Source of the DNA: Deltaproteobacteria bacterium
GTDB taxonomy: Bacteria; Desulfobacterota; Syntrophia; Syntrophales; UBA2210
DNA length: 6,372 nucleotides
Reading direction: 5' to 3'
NCBI GenBank assembly: GCA_016935935.1
Contig: JAFGPZ010000287.1
Coordinates: 1 to 6,372, forward strand
Position numbers and translations under genes: made by a program. Of the stretch, positions 5,621-6,372 are shown in pieces; position 1 is the stretch's first letter, and every line of letters starts with the position of its first letter. The notes below the pieces were generated by a model. That model worked only from the letters and a program-made list of their open reading frames with translations. It searched no databases and was not told the origin of the DNA.

Positions 5621-5662
5621 AGGGGGCAGTTAAGAGAAATCAAAACTGCTCCCTTTGTTTTT
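5621..5662 (+). terminator. Rho-independent terminator after the transporter gene
   Basis: AGGGGGCAGTT (5621-5631) pairs with AACTGCTCCCT (5644-5654) over 11 bp with one G-U pair and a 12-nt loop. It is followed directly by TTTGTTTTT (5654-5662). It lies 33 nt after the transporter stop codon and isolates that unit from the GAF gene. Confidence 0.88.
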
Positions 5663-5751
5663 ACGGTGGCACAGATTACGGAAAAAAGAAGAGAGGCTGT
5701 AGTAAAAATCAGCAAAAGAGAACGACCGCCAGACATCGTTAGTACGGCGTA

Positions 5752-5780
5752 TTGATTTATAGGTGAAGATTTGGTATCAA
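5752..5780 (+). promoter_or_regulatory. Weak candidate sigma-70-type promoter for the GAF gene
   Basis: TTGATT (5752-5757) and TATCAA (5775-5780) are separated by 17 bp, each matching the consensus hexamers at four of six bases. It is placed between the terminator and the GAF gene. The match is modest in AT-rich DNA. Confidence 0.25.
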
Positions 5781-5839
5781 GTAACGTTATTTTTTCAGTT
5801 TTCTCTTATGCTCTACACGATTAAAGGTATATGTGCTTC

Positions 5840-6372
5840 ATGACAAAAGAAAATAAATATGAAAAAGATATCGATCGATATAAATTTGAAATTGAAAAGA
5901 AGGATAAAGTTTTATCCTCCATGAATAAAATATCGACGTTATTAACTCGCCCCATATCTCTCGATAAAATAGTTACCTTTATTGTGGAAGAAGCATCTGG
6001 TGTATTTGGCTTTACCATCGCTGCCCTGTGGCTGTTCAACGAAGATAGATCAATGCTTCAATTTAAATATCATAAGGGATATTCTCCCCACGATAGGAAT
6101 ACGGCAAGGACCCATCCCTTTATGATAGAAACGGATGACTGTGTTGAAACTCGCGTTTCGAAAACGGGAAAGATGATCTATATAAATGATCATTCCATCT
6201 ATAATGGATTTACCGAATTAGACGTAAAAATAAACAAAAGGTGGAAACTCGCATCTTCACTCACTGTTCCTTTGAAAGTAAAAAACCACATATTGGGGTT
6301 TCTGAGAGTTGCGGCAAACGAAGGGAAATTAAATCTTACCAAAAGCGATATAAAGTTATTTTCAACCTTTGC
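5840..6372 (+). CDS. GAF-domain signalling protein, N-terminal part, cut by the window edge
   Basis: The frame is open for 177 codons to the right edge. Residues 1-35 are charged and helical (MTKENKYEKDIDRYKFEI then repeated Lys/Glu), suggesting a short coiled coil. Residues from about 38 to the end resemble a GAF ligand-binding domain: LDKIVTFIVEEASGVFGF, then AALWLFNED (61-69), and the typical closing strands SSLTVPLKVKNHILGFLRV (139-157). No membrane segment is present, so it should act in the cytoplasm. An in-frame ATG at 5831 is possible, but the AAAGG at 5823-5827 stands only 3 nt from it and 12 nt from the ATG at 5840. The output domain lies outside the window. Given the sigma-54 promoters nearby, it could be an enhancer-binding protein (GAF-AAA+-HTH), a histidine kinase, or a cyclic-di-GMP enzyme. 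Confidence 0.82.
   Translation, partial: MTKENKYEKDIDRYKFEIEKKDKVLSSMNKISTLLTRPISLDKIVTFIVEEASGVFGFTIAALWLFNEDRSMLQFKYHKGYSPHDRNTARTHPFMIETDDCVETRVSKTGKMIYINDHSIYNGFTELDVKINKRWKLASSLTVPLKVKNHILGFLRVAANEGKLNLTKSDIKLFSTF

Noticed and set aside
5667..5681. TGGCAC followed by ATTACGG, a possible third sigma-54 promoter before the GAF gene
   Set aside because: The -12 GC is GG here, and the TTGC block is absent. The invariant dinucleotide is needed for the call.
5459..5755. Plus- and minus-strand frames over the transporter's 3' end and the terminator
   Set aside because: They cross the intrinsic terminator and the clear transporter frame, so they are shadows.
1..6372. CRISPR array, rRNA or tRNA genes
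   Set aside because: No regularly spaced repeats and no recognisable RNA gene structure were seen on either strand.

Overview
The window reads as a chromosomal segment of an anaerobic bacterium, most likely of the deltaproteobacterial (Desulfobacterota) kind. This is inferred from three things: acyl-CoA metabolism genes of the sort found in syntrophs and sulfate reducers, two textbook -24/-12 (sigma-54) promoters, and AT-rich intergenic DNA around genes of moderate GC content. No rRNA, tRNA or species marker is present, so the taxonomy is only a guess.

Layout. Positions 1-51 hold the last 16 codons of an unidentified gene. Positions 159-320 on the minus strand hold what looks like the C-terminal remnant of a tyrosine recombinase, and an inverted repeat spans 291-417, so the left edge looks like a mobile-element scar. 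Positions 420-911 form a long regulatory region: an inverted repeat at 532-559, a near-consensus sigma-54 promoter at 637-652, and a leader of about 250 nt. This leads into a divergent PaaK-type acyl-CoA ligase (912-2273). A 126-nt spacer with a strong hairpin follows, then a carboxyltransferase of the propionyl-CoA carboxylase beta type (2400-3944). These two genes probably form one transcription unit.

Positions 3945-4991 contain no convincing complete gene. They hold several hairpins, a minus-strand reading frame (4258-4491) that looks like the eroded end of an unidentified gene, and a second sigma-54 promoter (4752-4767) with candidate upstream activator sites. That promoter drives a six-helix acetate-transporter-family (AceTr/SatP-like) membrane protein (4992-5588), closed by a clear intrinsic terminator (5621-5662). 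At the right edge a GAF-domain protein starts (about 5840) and runs out of the window. It could be a sensor kinase or the sigma-54 activator itself.

How the genes may work together (inference): a carboxylic acid enters or leaves through the transporter, is activated to its CoA ester by the ligase, and is carboxylated, decarboxylated or transcarboxylated by the carboxyltransferase. Separate sigma-54 promoters would respond to an activator. No biotin carboxylase or biotin carrier is encoded in the window. By eye, both enzymes depart from their families at active-site motifs, so their substrate and even their reaction direction are open.
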